From positions 62,001-126,000 of the forward strand of contig JBBEBE010000008.1 of assembly GCA_040882505.1 (NCBI GenBank): a DNA stretch of 64,000 nucleotides, read 5' to 3'. Origin of the DNA: JBBEBE01 sp040882505. GTDB taxonomy: Bacteria > Bacteroidota > Rhodothermia > Balneolales > Balneolaceae. The notes under the pieces are model-generated. The model made no database searches and was not told the DNA's origin. It worked only from the letters and a program-made list of their open reading frames with translations. The translations under genes were made by a program, and so were the position numbers. Position 1 is the stretch's first letter. Each line of letters opens with the position of its first letter. Below are positions 53,213 to 61,162 of this stretch, in pieces.

Positions 53213-54490
53213 TCAGGGATAGATCAGGTAGGGTTCACGTTGGGTTCGAAACGATTCCACATCTTCCTGCCAGTCAAGGATCTCCACCATGGACGTTCCG
53301 GCGACGATGGATTCATGCACATGATCATTTCCGGTTCGAATCTGGATGCCTCGCTCGATGAAGAAGTTCTCCTTCTCTTCATTTGGGAGTTCGTTGTAGA
53401 AAGCGTCCAAAAGATGAACTCCCATGGCTGTTGGTTCCATGAGATTGGCATCAAGAACCTCCAGTTTTACACCGTGGACATGCTCACCCAAGAGTTTGGG
53501 CTCTTTGGACATCCCGTCAATGCTTTCGGGTACAAATGTAACCGGTTGGAATCGAACACCCGGTAGATTGCGGCTGTTGAGCTCGGCTGCCACAGCTTCT
53601 GAATCGACAAACGGACTTCCGACTTGAATAAAGGGCTCATAGGTTCCTCGCCCTTCGCTGGCCCGGGTACCCTCAAAGAGGCACGTACCCGGATAGACAT
53701 AGGTAGATTCGATGTCTGGAAGATTGGGGCTGGGTGCGACCCACTCCAGACCGGTATCGCCCCAAATCATGTCACGCGTCCATCCCTCCATGGCAACGAC
53801 ATGCAATTCGAGCCCCTCCAGCCCCTCGTGCCACCCTTCTCCCAGGATCATCTGCGCCAACTCCCCGGCTGTCATTCCGTGCGTAATGGGCGTGGGGTAC
53901 ATACCGATACCGGATTGATACTGATCTTCACGGATGTGTCCTTCGATCTTTTCACCACCCAACGGATTGGGCCGATCCAATACAATGAATGGAATGCCTG
54001 CTTCGGCTGCCGAAATCATGGAGCGTCCCATGGTGATCACATAGGTGTAGTACCGTGCACCCACGTCCTGAATGTCAAACAGAAGAACGTCCACATCTTC
54101 GAGCATCTCGGGTGTCGGACGCCGATGCTCCCCATAGAGGCTGTAGACCGGAATACCGGTCTCTTCATCAACGCCGTGGTCCACGGGTTCACCTGCGTCG
54201 GCCGTTCCCCGGATACCGTGTTCCGGTCCGAACAGGGCGGTAATCTCCAAATCGGGATCCCTGTGGATCAGATCCACAATGTGCTCACCGTCCAGCAGGG
54301 CGCTGTGATTGGTGATGATCCCGAGTCGTTTCCCCTCGACCAGATGGCGTTCTTCATTCAGTAGCTGTTCAATTCCCAGGGAGAGAGTCTCGTCAGGTTC
54401 CGATTCACTCGATGACTCTGGTGACGATTGACACTGAACCAGTAGGGGAAAAGTGATCAGCAGGAGCAGGAGAGAGAACAGTCGGTTCAT
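53213..54490 (-). CDS. NamZ-like exo-beta-N-acetylmuramidase (DUF1343) lipoprotein
   Basis: 425 residues with a lipobox signal (LFSLLLLLITFPLLVQC). The DUF1343 core is strong: GIEQLLNEERHLVEGKRLGIITNHSAL, LFGPEHGIRGTADAGEPV, VDVLLFDIQDVGARYYTYV, IPFIVLDRPNPLGG and CLFEGTRASEGRGTYEPFIQVGSP. Characterised NamZ proteins release MurNAc from the non-reducing end of peptidoglycan fragments, so this likely works in wall turnover at the periplasmic side. Confidence 0.88.
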   Translation of the reverse strand: MNRLFSLLLLLITFPLLVQCQSSPESSSESEPDETLSLGIEQLLNEERHLVEGKRLGIITNHSALLDGEHIVDLIHRDPDLEITALFGPEHGIRGTADAGEPVDHGVDEETGIPVYSLYGEHRRPTPEMLEDVDVLLFDIQDVGARYYTYVITMGRSMISAAEAGIPFIVLDRPNPLGGEKIEGHIREDQYQSGIGMYPTPITHGMTAGELAQMILGEGWHEGLEGLELHVVAMEGWTRDMIWGDTGLEWVAPSPNLPDIESTYVYPGTCLFEGTRASEGRGTYEPFIQVGSPFVDSEAVAAELNSRNLPGVRFQPVTFVPESIDGMSKEPKLLGEHVHGVKLEVLDANLMEPTAMGVHLLDAFYNELPNEEKENFFIERGIQIRTGNDHVHESIVAGTSMVEILDWQEDVESFRTQREPYLIYP

Positions 54491-54531
54491 CGTGGGGTCG
54501 GGATTGGTTTGAATCGTGGTAAATGGTAGGC

Positions 54532-54555
54532 GGGGTCGGTCCGATGGACCACCCC
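54532..54555. other. Stem-loop between cysNC and the NamZ-like gene
   Basis: GGGG..GGTCC and GGACC.CCCC pair around a GAT loop. No T-run follows on the minus strand, so it is not a classical terminator. It could be an mRNA processing or stability element at the end of the sulfate operon. Confidence 0.4.
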
Positions 54556-54611
54556 ACTCCTTGAAAGCGCCAACTTATTCAATCCCGACCCATCAGACAA
54601 CCGCGATTGCG

Positions 54612-56558
54612 TTATCCAATCTCCCGAACGAGCCTCTCGACAATCTCCTCGAGACTCTCCTTGTCGGTGCGCACGCGGAGGGCCTCTTTTCCAGGCGCTT
54701 CGTAGGGGGCGTCATAGCCGGTCAGACCCTGGATCTCGCCCCGTTCGGCCTTCTCGTAGAGCCCCTTCGGATCTCTCTGTTTGGCCACTTCGGGGTCCAC
54801 ATCCACATGGACCTCCACAAACCGGCCCTCCGGAAAGAGCGCCTTCACGCGCTCGCGGTCTGCCCGGTAGGGGGAGATGAAGGTGGCCAGAACGATGTTG
54901 CCGTGCTCGAAAAAGAGCCGTGCGAGCTCTCCGACGCGGCGGATGTTCTCCTGCCGGTCGGCGGGGGAGAAGCCTAGATCCCCGCTGAGTCCGTGGCGCA
55001 CCTGATCCCCGTCCAGCAGGACGGTCTGTTTGCCCTCCTCCCAGAGTCGACGCTCGAGCGCCTTGGCGATCGTGCTCTTGCCCGCTCCGGAGATGCCGGT
55101 AAACCAAAGAAGCTTGGCCGGATGGCCATTGCGTTTCTCGCGCTGCTCACGGGCGATGTTCCACGGCTCCCAGACCACATTCGGGGAGACCTTGGGGTCG
55201 CTCTGCCCGGCGGCGGATCCCTCCGTCGGTTCCCCGGCTCCTGTGCGCGTACTCGCCTCGCGAATCATCCCGGCGGCCACGGTCACGTTGCTGGCCGGAT
55301 CAATCAGGATAAAGCTGCCCGTGGCGTTGTTCAGCTTGTAGGGATCAAAATAGAGCGGCTCGGCCGTCTCGATGCGTACCCGGCCAATCTCGTTGAGTGC
55401 CAGCTCGCTGGCCTGCTGGCGGTGCATCGAGTCGATGTCGATGGTGTAGAGCACCTCGCGGGCGATCGCCTGCACCTGCCGCGTGCCGTGCATGAGAATC
55501 CAATTCGAGCCGGCGGCCATCGCCTCCGGGTTCATCCAGCAGAGGGCCGCCTCGATCTCGCGCTCCTGGCTGGGCACGTTGGTCGGCTTGACCAAGAGCG
55601 AGCCACGCGAGATGTCCACCTCCTCGCGGGTGGTCAGGACCACCGCGTCGCCGGCGACAGCCTCCTCGAGGTCCCCGTCGGCTGTATGGATCCGTTCGAC
55701 CACGGTCTTCTGTCCGGAGGGGAGCACCTGAATCGCCTCACCGGGGCGAATGGTGCCCGAGGCCACCTGCCCGGCAAAGCCGCGAAAACTCTGGTCGGGG
55801 CGGATAACCGTCTGCACCGGCAGCCGGAAATCCTTCACGTTCTGCCGCGAGGTCTGCTCGACGTGCTCGAGGTGGTAGAGCAGCGTGGAGCCCTCATACC
55901 AGCTCATCGCCTCGGAGCGGTGCACCACGTTGTCCCCGTGCAGGGCCGAGATCGGGATGTAGGTAATGTCGTCCACATCCAGTTTGGCCGAAAACTCCTG
56001 GAACTGCTCGACGATCTCCTCGTAGCGATCCTGGTCATAACCCACCAGATCCATCTTGTTAATGGCCACCACCAGGTGGGGAATCTGCAGCAGCGAGGAG
56101 ATGAAGGCGTGCCGGCGGGATTGCGTCAGAACTCCCTTGCGGGCATCGACCAGGATAACGGCCAGATCGGCCGTCGAGGCGCCGGTAACCATGTTTCGGG
56201 TATATTCGGTGTGGCCCGGCGTGTCGGCAATGATGAACTTGCGACGCGGGGTGGCAAAGTACCGGTAGGCCACATCGATGGTAATGCCCTGCTCGCGCTC
56301 GGCGCGCAGCCCGTCGGTCAGAAGGGCCAGATTCACCTGTTCGTCGCCGGCATTGCGTGAGGTCTCCTCGATGGCGTCCATCTGATCCTCGAAGATGGAT
56401 TTGCTATCGTAGAGCAGCCGCCCGATGAGCGTACTCTTGCCGTCATCGACGCTGCCGGCCGTGGTAAAGCGCAGCAGGTCCATCTCCAGGTAGTGGTTCG
56501 CGTCGGTCTGTGATGTCTGGCGTCTTGTTTGCGTGTCTCGGTTCTCGTCGTGGTTCAT
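54612..56558 (-). CDS. cysNC: Bifunctional sulfate adenylyltransferase subunit 1 / adenylylsulfate kinase
   Basis: 648 residues. The N-terminal GTPase (CysN) has GSVDDGKST at 35-43, then DTPGHTEYTRNMVTGAS and INKMDLVGY, followed by EF-Tu-like beta domains. The C-terminal APS kinase (CysC) has P-loop GISGAGKST at about 488-496, then LLDGDQVRHGLSGDLGFSPADRQENIRR and an ISPYRADRERVK segment. With CysD it forms APS from sulfate and then PAPS. The gene is visibly G+C richer than its left neighbours: 39 of 60 bases at 55441-55500 against 31 of 60 at 53461-53520. Confidence 0.96.
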   Translation of the reverse strand: MNHDENRDTQTRRQTSQTDANHYLEMDLLRFTTAGSVDDGKSTLIGRLLYDSKSIFEDQMDAIEETSRNAGDEQVNLALLTDGLRAEREQGITIDVAYRYFATPRRKFIIADTPGHTEYTRNMVTGASTADLAVILVDARKGVLTQSRRHAFISSLLQIPHLVVAINKMDLVGYDQDRYEEIVEQFQEFSAKLDVDDITYIPISALHGDNVVHRSEAMSWYEGSTLLYHLEHVEQTSRQNVKDFRLPVQTVIRPDQSFRGFAGQVASGTIRPGEAIQVLPSGQKTVVERIHTADGDLEEAVAGDAVVLTTREEVDISRGSLLVKPTNVPSQEREIEAALCWMNPEAMAAGSNWILMHGTRQVQAIAREVLYTIDIDSMHRQQASELALNEIGRVRIETAEPLYFDPYKLNNATGSFILIDPASNVTVAAGMIREASTRTGAGEPTEGSAAGQSDPKVSPNVVWEPWNIAREQREKRNGHPAKLLWFTGISGAGKSTIAKALERRLWEEGKQTVLLDGDQVRHGLSGDLGFSPADRQENIRRVGELARLFFEHGNIVLATFISPYRADRERVKALFPEGRFVEVHVDVDPEVAKQRDPKGLYEKAERGEIQGLTGYDAPYEAPGKEALRVRTDKESLEEIVERLVREIG

Positions 56559-56630
56559 GTGTCTGGGTGTAACATCGGTTGAATCAAATCAGGGAGTATT
56601 CGCCGGTCGGGCCGGCAGGCCGGCTACGCA

Positions 56631-57533
56631 TTAAAAGTAGCCGAGTCGCTTGCGGTCCTCCATGGCCGCCTCGGAGCGTTTGTCATCGTGGCGGCCGCCG
56701 CGTTCGGTCTGCCGGGCACTGGCCACCTCACCGATGATCTCCTCGAGCGTGGAGGCCTCCGAGAGGACGGCCCCGGTGCAGGTGCAGTCGCCGATCGTCC
56801 GGAAGCGAACGACTTTCTCTTCGAGCTCCTCGTCCGGGTAGCGGGTCATATGCTTGGTATCGGCCAGCCAGACCCCGCGACGGTTGAAGACCGCCCGTTT
56901 GTGGGCAAAATAGAGCGAGGGGATTTCGATCTGCTCGGCGGCGATGTACTGCCAGATGTCCATCTCCGTCCAATTGCTCAGCGGGAAGGCGCGAAAGTGT
57001 TCACCCGGGTTCTTGCGGCCGTTGTAGAGGCTCCACAACTCCGGGCGTTGGTTCTTCGGGTCCCACTGTCCGAAGCGGTCGCGGTGGGAGAAGAAGCGCT
57101 CCTTGGCCCGCGCTTTCTCTTCGTCGCGGCGACCCCCGCCCAGTGCGCAGTCGGTCTGGTGCTCGGAGAGTGTCTCCAACAGGGTGACCGTCTGCAGGCC
57201 GTTGCGCGACGCCTCCGGGCCGGTCTCCTCTTTGACCTTGCCCGCGTCGATGCTCTCCTGCACGTGGCCCACGATCAGGCGCGCGCCGATCCGCTCGACC
57301 AGGCGGTCGCGAAAGGCGATGGTTTCGTCAAAATTGTGGCCCGTGTCGATGTGCATGAGCGGAAAGGGGATCTTGCCCGGATCAAAGGCCTTCATCGCCA
57401 GGTGGACCATCACGATCGAGTCCTTCCCGCCGGAGAAGAGCAGCGCCGGACGCTCGAACTGCGTGGCCACCTCTCGCATCAGATAGATCGATTCGTTCTC
57501 AAGTTGCTTTAAATGGGAGGTATGTGTTTTCAT
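56631..57533 (-). CDS. cysD: Sulfate adenylyltransferase subunit 2
   Basis: About 300 residues. The PP-loop SGGKDS is at 34-39 in ERPALLFSGGKDSIVMVHLAMKAF, followed by FPLMHIDTGHNFDETIAFRD, CALGGGRRDEEKARAKERFFSHRD and FPLSNWTEMDIWQYI. The C-terminus SEAAMEDRKRLGYF is the usual CysD end. ATG 57533 is chosen over one nine codons upstream. It lies 72 bases before cysNC and shares the high G+C and CGC/GCC-rich codon use of that gene. Confidence 0.96.
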   Translation of the reverse strand: MKTHTSHLKQLENESIYLMREVATQFERPALLFSGGKDSIVMVHLAMKAFDPGKIPFPLMHIDTGHNFDETIAFRDRLVERIGARLIVGHVQESIDAGKVKEETGPEASRNGLQTVTLLETLSEHQTDCALGGGRRDEEKARAKERFFSHRDRFGQWDPKNQRPELWSLYNGRKNPGEHFRAFPLSNWTEMDIWQYIAAEQIEIPSLYFAHKRAVFNRRGVWLADTKHMTRYPDEELEEKVVRFRTIGDCTCTGAVLSEASTLEEIIGEVASARQTERGGRHDDKRSEAAMEDRKRLGYF

Positions 57534-57632
57534 AAAAACCGGGTTTCGTGGTTCAACCATCGTTGGGTTATCGAATCTGGATGTACCCGTTCATTCCTTC
57601 TGGTTGGTTGTAAGCGAGTCGTTTGTTTCATT

Positions 57633-59414
57633 TTAAATCCATCGGTACCAGATCATGGTGACCGTCAAACTCATTAATATCAATGTCACCGGAAGTCCGG
57701 CACGAATATAATCGGTGAATCGGTATTCTCCGGCACCCATCACCATCAAGTTGGTTTGATAGCCAATGGGTGTCAAGAAACTGGCAGAAGCTGCGACGGC
57801 AACTGTAACGGCTGCTGCATGTGGCTCGAGTCCCATTTCCGTTGCCGTCATCATGCCGACCGGCAACATCAGTACCGCTGCTGCATTGTTGGTGATGATC
57901 TCCGTAAGAAGATTGGTCGTAATATAAAGTGCGATAATCACAGCAATCACGCCCAACGGAGCGACATTCTCCAACAAAAGAGTGGCCCCACCGAGTGCCA
58001 GCCCGGACTGTTCAATCGCCTGTCCGAGTCCAATGGCACTTGCGATGACCAGAAGGATGGGCAGATTCAGCGCTCCATACAGTTGCCGATAGGGCAGGCA
58101 ACCGGTCAAAATGACCAGAAGTGCGCCCAAAAAGGCAGAGATGGTGATGGACACCCATCCGGAGGCGGCCAACCCGACAACCAGAATCAATATACCGAGA
58201 GCAAGCGGTGCTTTTCGAGTCGCAGGAGGCGTCCGGAACTCACGCGGAGTCACCAGATAGAACTCCTCTTTGATCCCGTTCCAACGATCGTCAAATCCTT
58301 CATCGGCTTCGATCAGGAGTAGATCCCCTGGGCGAAGTGGAATTTCACCAATGGATCCGTGAAAATTTTCGTCCCGTCGCTGAATACCAACAACGACCCC
58401 GTGGTAGCGATCCAGGAATCGGGTCTCTTGAAGCGTTCGGCCGATCAAGGGAGACGAAGAGGAGAGGACCGCTTCATAGAGGGTAAACTCCTCGTCCGTC
58501 TTCCCTTCCCGATTCAGAAGAGGGACCGCACGGACCAGCCCTTTACGGTGTGCAAGATCGTCTACCTGCCGGATCTCTCCGACAAATGTGAGAAGATCGC
58601 CCGGTTGAACCGTGTGGTTGGGACCAATGGGACTCATGGTTTTGCCCTCACGATGAATATGCATCAAAAATGCCTGGTCCAGAGACCAGAGTCCGGCTTC
58701 CCGGACGCGTTGTCCGGAAAGTGGAGAGTCTTCGGGGACCTCCAGATCAAATTGATATCGTTCGTTGGTCCCGTTTCCGTTGCTTTTTCTGGATCGGTCG
58801 GGCAAGGTCCGATGGCCGAAAAAGACAAACCAAAGGAAGACCAGGAGAGCGGCCGGAAGACCGATCCAGGTCAATTCAAAGAATCCGAACGGCGCAAATC
58901 CCCGCTCACTAAGCATGCCGGAGACGATCAGGTTGGTGGATGTCCCCACAAGTGTGATGACGCCTCCGGTGATGGCCGCATAGGAGAGAGGAATCAATAG
59001 TTTCGAGACCGCATGGCCACTCCTCTCGGACCAGAGCTGAACTTGGGGAATTAACATCGCCACAATGGGCGTGTTGTTCAGAAATGCCGAGAGAGACATG
59101 GTGGTACCCATCAATCGGGCAAGTGCTCCACTCAAACTCCCCTCGTCGGGAAGCAGTTGTCGTTCGACAAACCCCAGCGCACGGGTGTGCTGTACACCGG
59201 CTGCGACCACGAAAAGAGACCCGACCGTGAAGACAGCCTCGTTGGAAAATCCGGAAAACGCTTGCTCCGGCGTGACCACACCACTGCCGAGAAAGAGTCC
59301 GAGTGCCGTCAAGAAGGCCAGTTCAGGACGTACCCACTCCCTCACCAGCGCCCAGACCAGTAGAGCAAGGATCAGCAGTGTCCAGATCGCTGGCAAATAC
59401 GTCATCGCCTCCAT
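57633..59414 (-). CDS. SLC13-family permease with TrkA-C domains, probable sulfate importer
   Basis: 593 residues. Two blocks of hydrophobic helices (residues about 5-190 and 405-593) flank two cytoplasmic TrkA-C-like domains (FDLEVPEDSPLSGQRVREAG...LLTFVGE and LYEAVLSSSSPLIGRTLQETRF...DLLLIEADEGF). SLC13 signatures include SAFLNNTPIVAMLIP near residue 110 and TEIITNNAAAVLMLPVG near 515. Its place between cysH and cysD in the operon supports sulfate as substrate. Confidence 0.9.
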   Translation of the reverse strand: MEAMTYLPAIWTLLILALLVWALVREWVRPELAFLTALGLFLGSGVVTPEQAFSGFSNEAVFTVGSLFVVAAGVQHTRALGFVERQLLPDEGSLSGALARLMGTTMSLSAFLNNTPIVAMLIPQVQLWSERSGHAVSKLLIPLSYAAITGGVITLVGTSTNLIVSGMLSERGFAPFGFFELTWIGLPAALLVFLWFVFFGHRTLPDRSRKSNGNGTNERYQFDLEVPEDSPLSGQRVREAGLWSLDQAFLMHIHREGKTMSPIGPNHTVQPGDLLTFVGEIRQVDDLAHRKGLVRAVPLLNREGKTDEEFTLYEAVLSSSSPLIGRTLQETRFLDRYHGVVVGIQRRDENFHGSIGEIPLRPGDLLLIEADEGFDDRWNGIKEEFYLVTPREFRTPPATRKAPLALGILILVVGLAASGWVSITISAFLGALLVILTGCLPYRQLYGALNLPILLVIASAIGLGQAIEQSGLALGGATLLLENVAPLGVIAVIIALYITTNLLTEIITNNAAAVLMLPVGMMTATEMGLEPHAAAVTVAVAASASFLTPIGYQTNLMVMGAGEYRFTDYIRAGLPVTLILMSLTVTMIWYRWI

Positions 59415-59490
59415 CCGTCCTGTGGGGTCATTGGTTGATCATTGGAGTCAAACACGAGGTGTGATCTGTTCACGTCGATCCGATCGGTCA

Positions 59491-60270
59491 TCATTCATCC
59501 TCCCGATCGGTCGTGGAGTGTCCTGTTCGTTCAAACGTACCGGTCTCTGGAGAGAAGTGGATTCCGCACTCGACTTTCTCGTCTCCACGCCAGCGCCCGT
59601 CACGCTCGTCTTCCCCGTCTTCCACGGGGCTGGTGCAAGGGATGCACCCGATACTCGGGTACCCTTCGTCATGCATGGGATTATAAGGGAGATCCAGGTC
59701 GTGGATGTAGTCCCAAATTTCTTCCCCGCTGTAGGCGGCAACCGGATTCAGTTTGATCACTTCATGGTTCGCCTCCCAACCAATCACCGGTGTGGTGGCG
59801 CGTGTATCGGCTTGATGTCGACGAATGCCGGTGATCCAGGCCTGTTTGTCTGCCAGATACCCTTGCAGGGGCTTGACTTTTCTCAAAAAGCAGCAGCGGT
59901 CCGGATCCCGGTTCCAGAGCTCGTCACCCTCTTGCCCGGCCTGCTCCTTGACCGAGTATTCCGGCAGGATTTGGTGGATGGTAATTCCCAGCTTCTCTTC
60001 CAGCTCGTCCCGCAATCTGTAAGTCTGTTCGAAGAGAAGTTGGGTATCGAGATAGAAGATCGGAAGCGGCAGATCCAGTTCGACGAGTCGATGGATCAGA
60101 AAGAGCCCGGACGGGCCGAACCCGGTTCCGAGTACAGCCTTCTCTGCAAAGGTATCCCAGGCCCAACGCAGGAGATCATCGGCATGATGACCTTCGAACC
60201 GGTCATTGAGGACGTCAATCTGCTGTCGGATATGCGTCAGGGTCTCTGTGTCTGTATGTTCTTTTCTCAT
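59491..60270 (-). CDS. cysH: Iron-sulfur (phospho)adenylylsulfate reductase
   Basis: 259 residues. The PP-loop-like region (KAVLGTGFGPSGLFLIHRLVEL) is followed by IFYLDTQLLFEQTYRLRDEL. Two Cys pairs, Cys126-Cys127 (DRCCFLRKVKPL) and Cys209/Cys212 (GCIPC), ligate the [4Fe-4S] cluster seen in APS reductases, and Cys235 in ECGIHF is the catalytic Cys. E. coli-type PAPS reductases lack the two pairs. It reduces APS (or PAPS) to sulfite using thioredoxin. An APS kinase is nevertheless fused in cysNC of the same operon. Confidence 0.94.
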   Translation of the reverse strand: MRKEHTDTETLTHIRQQIDVLNDRFEGHHADDLLRWAWDTFAEKAVLGTGFGPSGLFLIHRLVELDLPLPIFYLDTQLLFEQTYRLRDELEEKLGITIHQILPEYSVKEQAGQEGDELWNRDPDRCCFLRKVKPLQGYLADKQAWITGIRRHQADTRATTPVIGWEANHEVIKLNPVAAYSGEEIWDYIHDLDLPYNPMHDEGYPSIGCIPCTSPVEDGEDERDGRWRGDEKVECGIHFSPETGTFERTGHSTTDREDE

Positions 60271-60318
60271 GACGGTTCTGCTTGGAACGGTGTTCGTATC
60301 AAATCCGGAGTCCCGGTA

Positions 60319-61137
60319 TCAAACGGCATAGGTGGCCACGGTCTCTTGAGGTTCCACCCGATGCTCATCGCTACCGGACCGTTGAGGGTCGAACCAGGCC
60401 AGCTGTTCGTGCATTCGGGCCAACTCGCCAATGACGATGGTCGCTGGAGAGACCAGATGCGTCACGCGATCGGCGATGTCGGCCAGTGTTCCGGTGTGAA
60501 CGCTCTGTTCCGGGCGGGATGCATGGGCAATGACCGCGACCGGGGTCTCTTCCGGCTTTCCGAAGGTCTGCAAACGTTCTGCAATCGCAGGCAGATTCCG
60601 GAGGCCCATCAATACAACCAGGGTATCGGCGCCCGCCAGATTCTCCCAATTCTCAAAGGGATCACTGGAGGCAAGTGTGTGCCCTGTGACGACGGTAAAC
60701 GAGCGGGAGACGGATCGGTGCGTAACCGGGATACCGGCGTACGCGGGGGCCGACAATGCACTGCTGATGCCGGGAATGACCTCGTAAGGAACCCCGTGGG
60801 ATCGCAGGGCTTCGCACTCTTCGGCTCCGCGGCCAAAGACGAACGGATCTCCGCCTTTGAGGCGAACTACGGTTTTTCCTTCCCGTGCTTTTGCGACCAG
60901 AATTCGATTGATCTGTCCTTGTGAGACGGACGGTTTGTCCGGTCTTTTTCCCACATAAATATGCTCGGAACGAGACGGCGTCCACCCGAGAAGAACGGGA
61001 TTGGCCAGTCGGTCGTAGACGACCACGTCTGCTCGCTGCAGAACCTTCTTCCCCTTCAGAGTAATCAGATCCGGATCGCCGGGCCCCGCTCCGGTAATGT
61101 AGACGGTCCCCGGTTCGGGAGTGTCGGTATTCTTCAT
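60319..61137 (-). CDS. cobA: Uroporphyrinogen-III C-methyltransferase
   Basis: 272 residues from ATG 61137. The SUMT signatures are VYITGAGPGDPDLITLKGKKVLQRADVVVYDRL, VRLKGGDPFVFGRGAEE and YEVIPGISSALSAPAYAGIPVTHR. It makes precorrin-2, the precursor of siroheme that CysI needs. There is no fused dehydrogenase/ferrochelatase (CysG N-terminal) domain, so those steps must be encoded elsewhere. An ATG at 61173 that overlaps cysI by 11 bases, with GGAGG upstream, is an alternative start. Confidence 0.94.
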   Translation of the reverse strand: MKNTDTPEPGTVYITGAGPGDPDLITLKGKKVLQRADVVVYDRLANPVLLGWTPSRSEHIYVGKRPDKPSVSQGQINRILVAKAREGKTVVRLKGGDPFVFGRGAEECEALRSHGVPYEVIPGISSALSAPAYAGIPVTHRSVSRSFTVVTGHTLASSDPFENWENLAGADTLVVLMGLRNLPAIAERLQTFGKPEETPVAVIAHASRPEQSVHTGTLADIADRVTHLVSPATIVIGELARMHEQLAWFDPQRSGSDEHRVEPQETVATYAV

Positions 61138-61162
61138 TCGATGGATGTCTCGATTCAAGTGA

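Noticed and set aside
54993..56360. Long plus-strand ORF (455 codons) opposite cysNC
   Set aside because: It is antisense to a clearly conserved gene in a G+C-rich stretch, where codon bias opens the opposite strand. No family motif was recognised.
59065..60924. 619-codon plus-strand ORF across SLC13, cysH and cobA
   Set aside because: It is antisense to three well-supported genes and has no recognisable domain.
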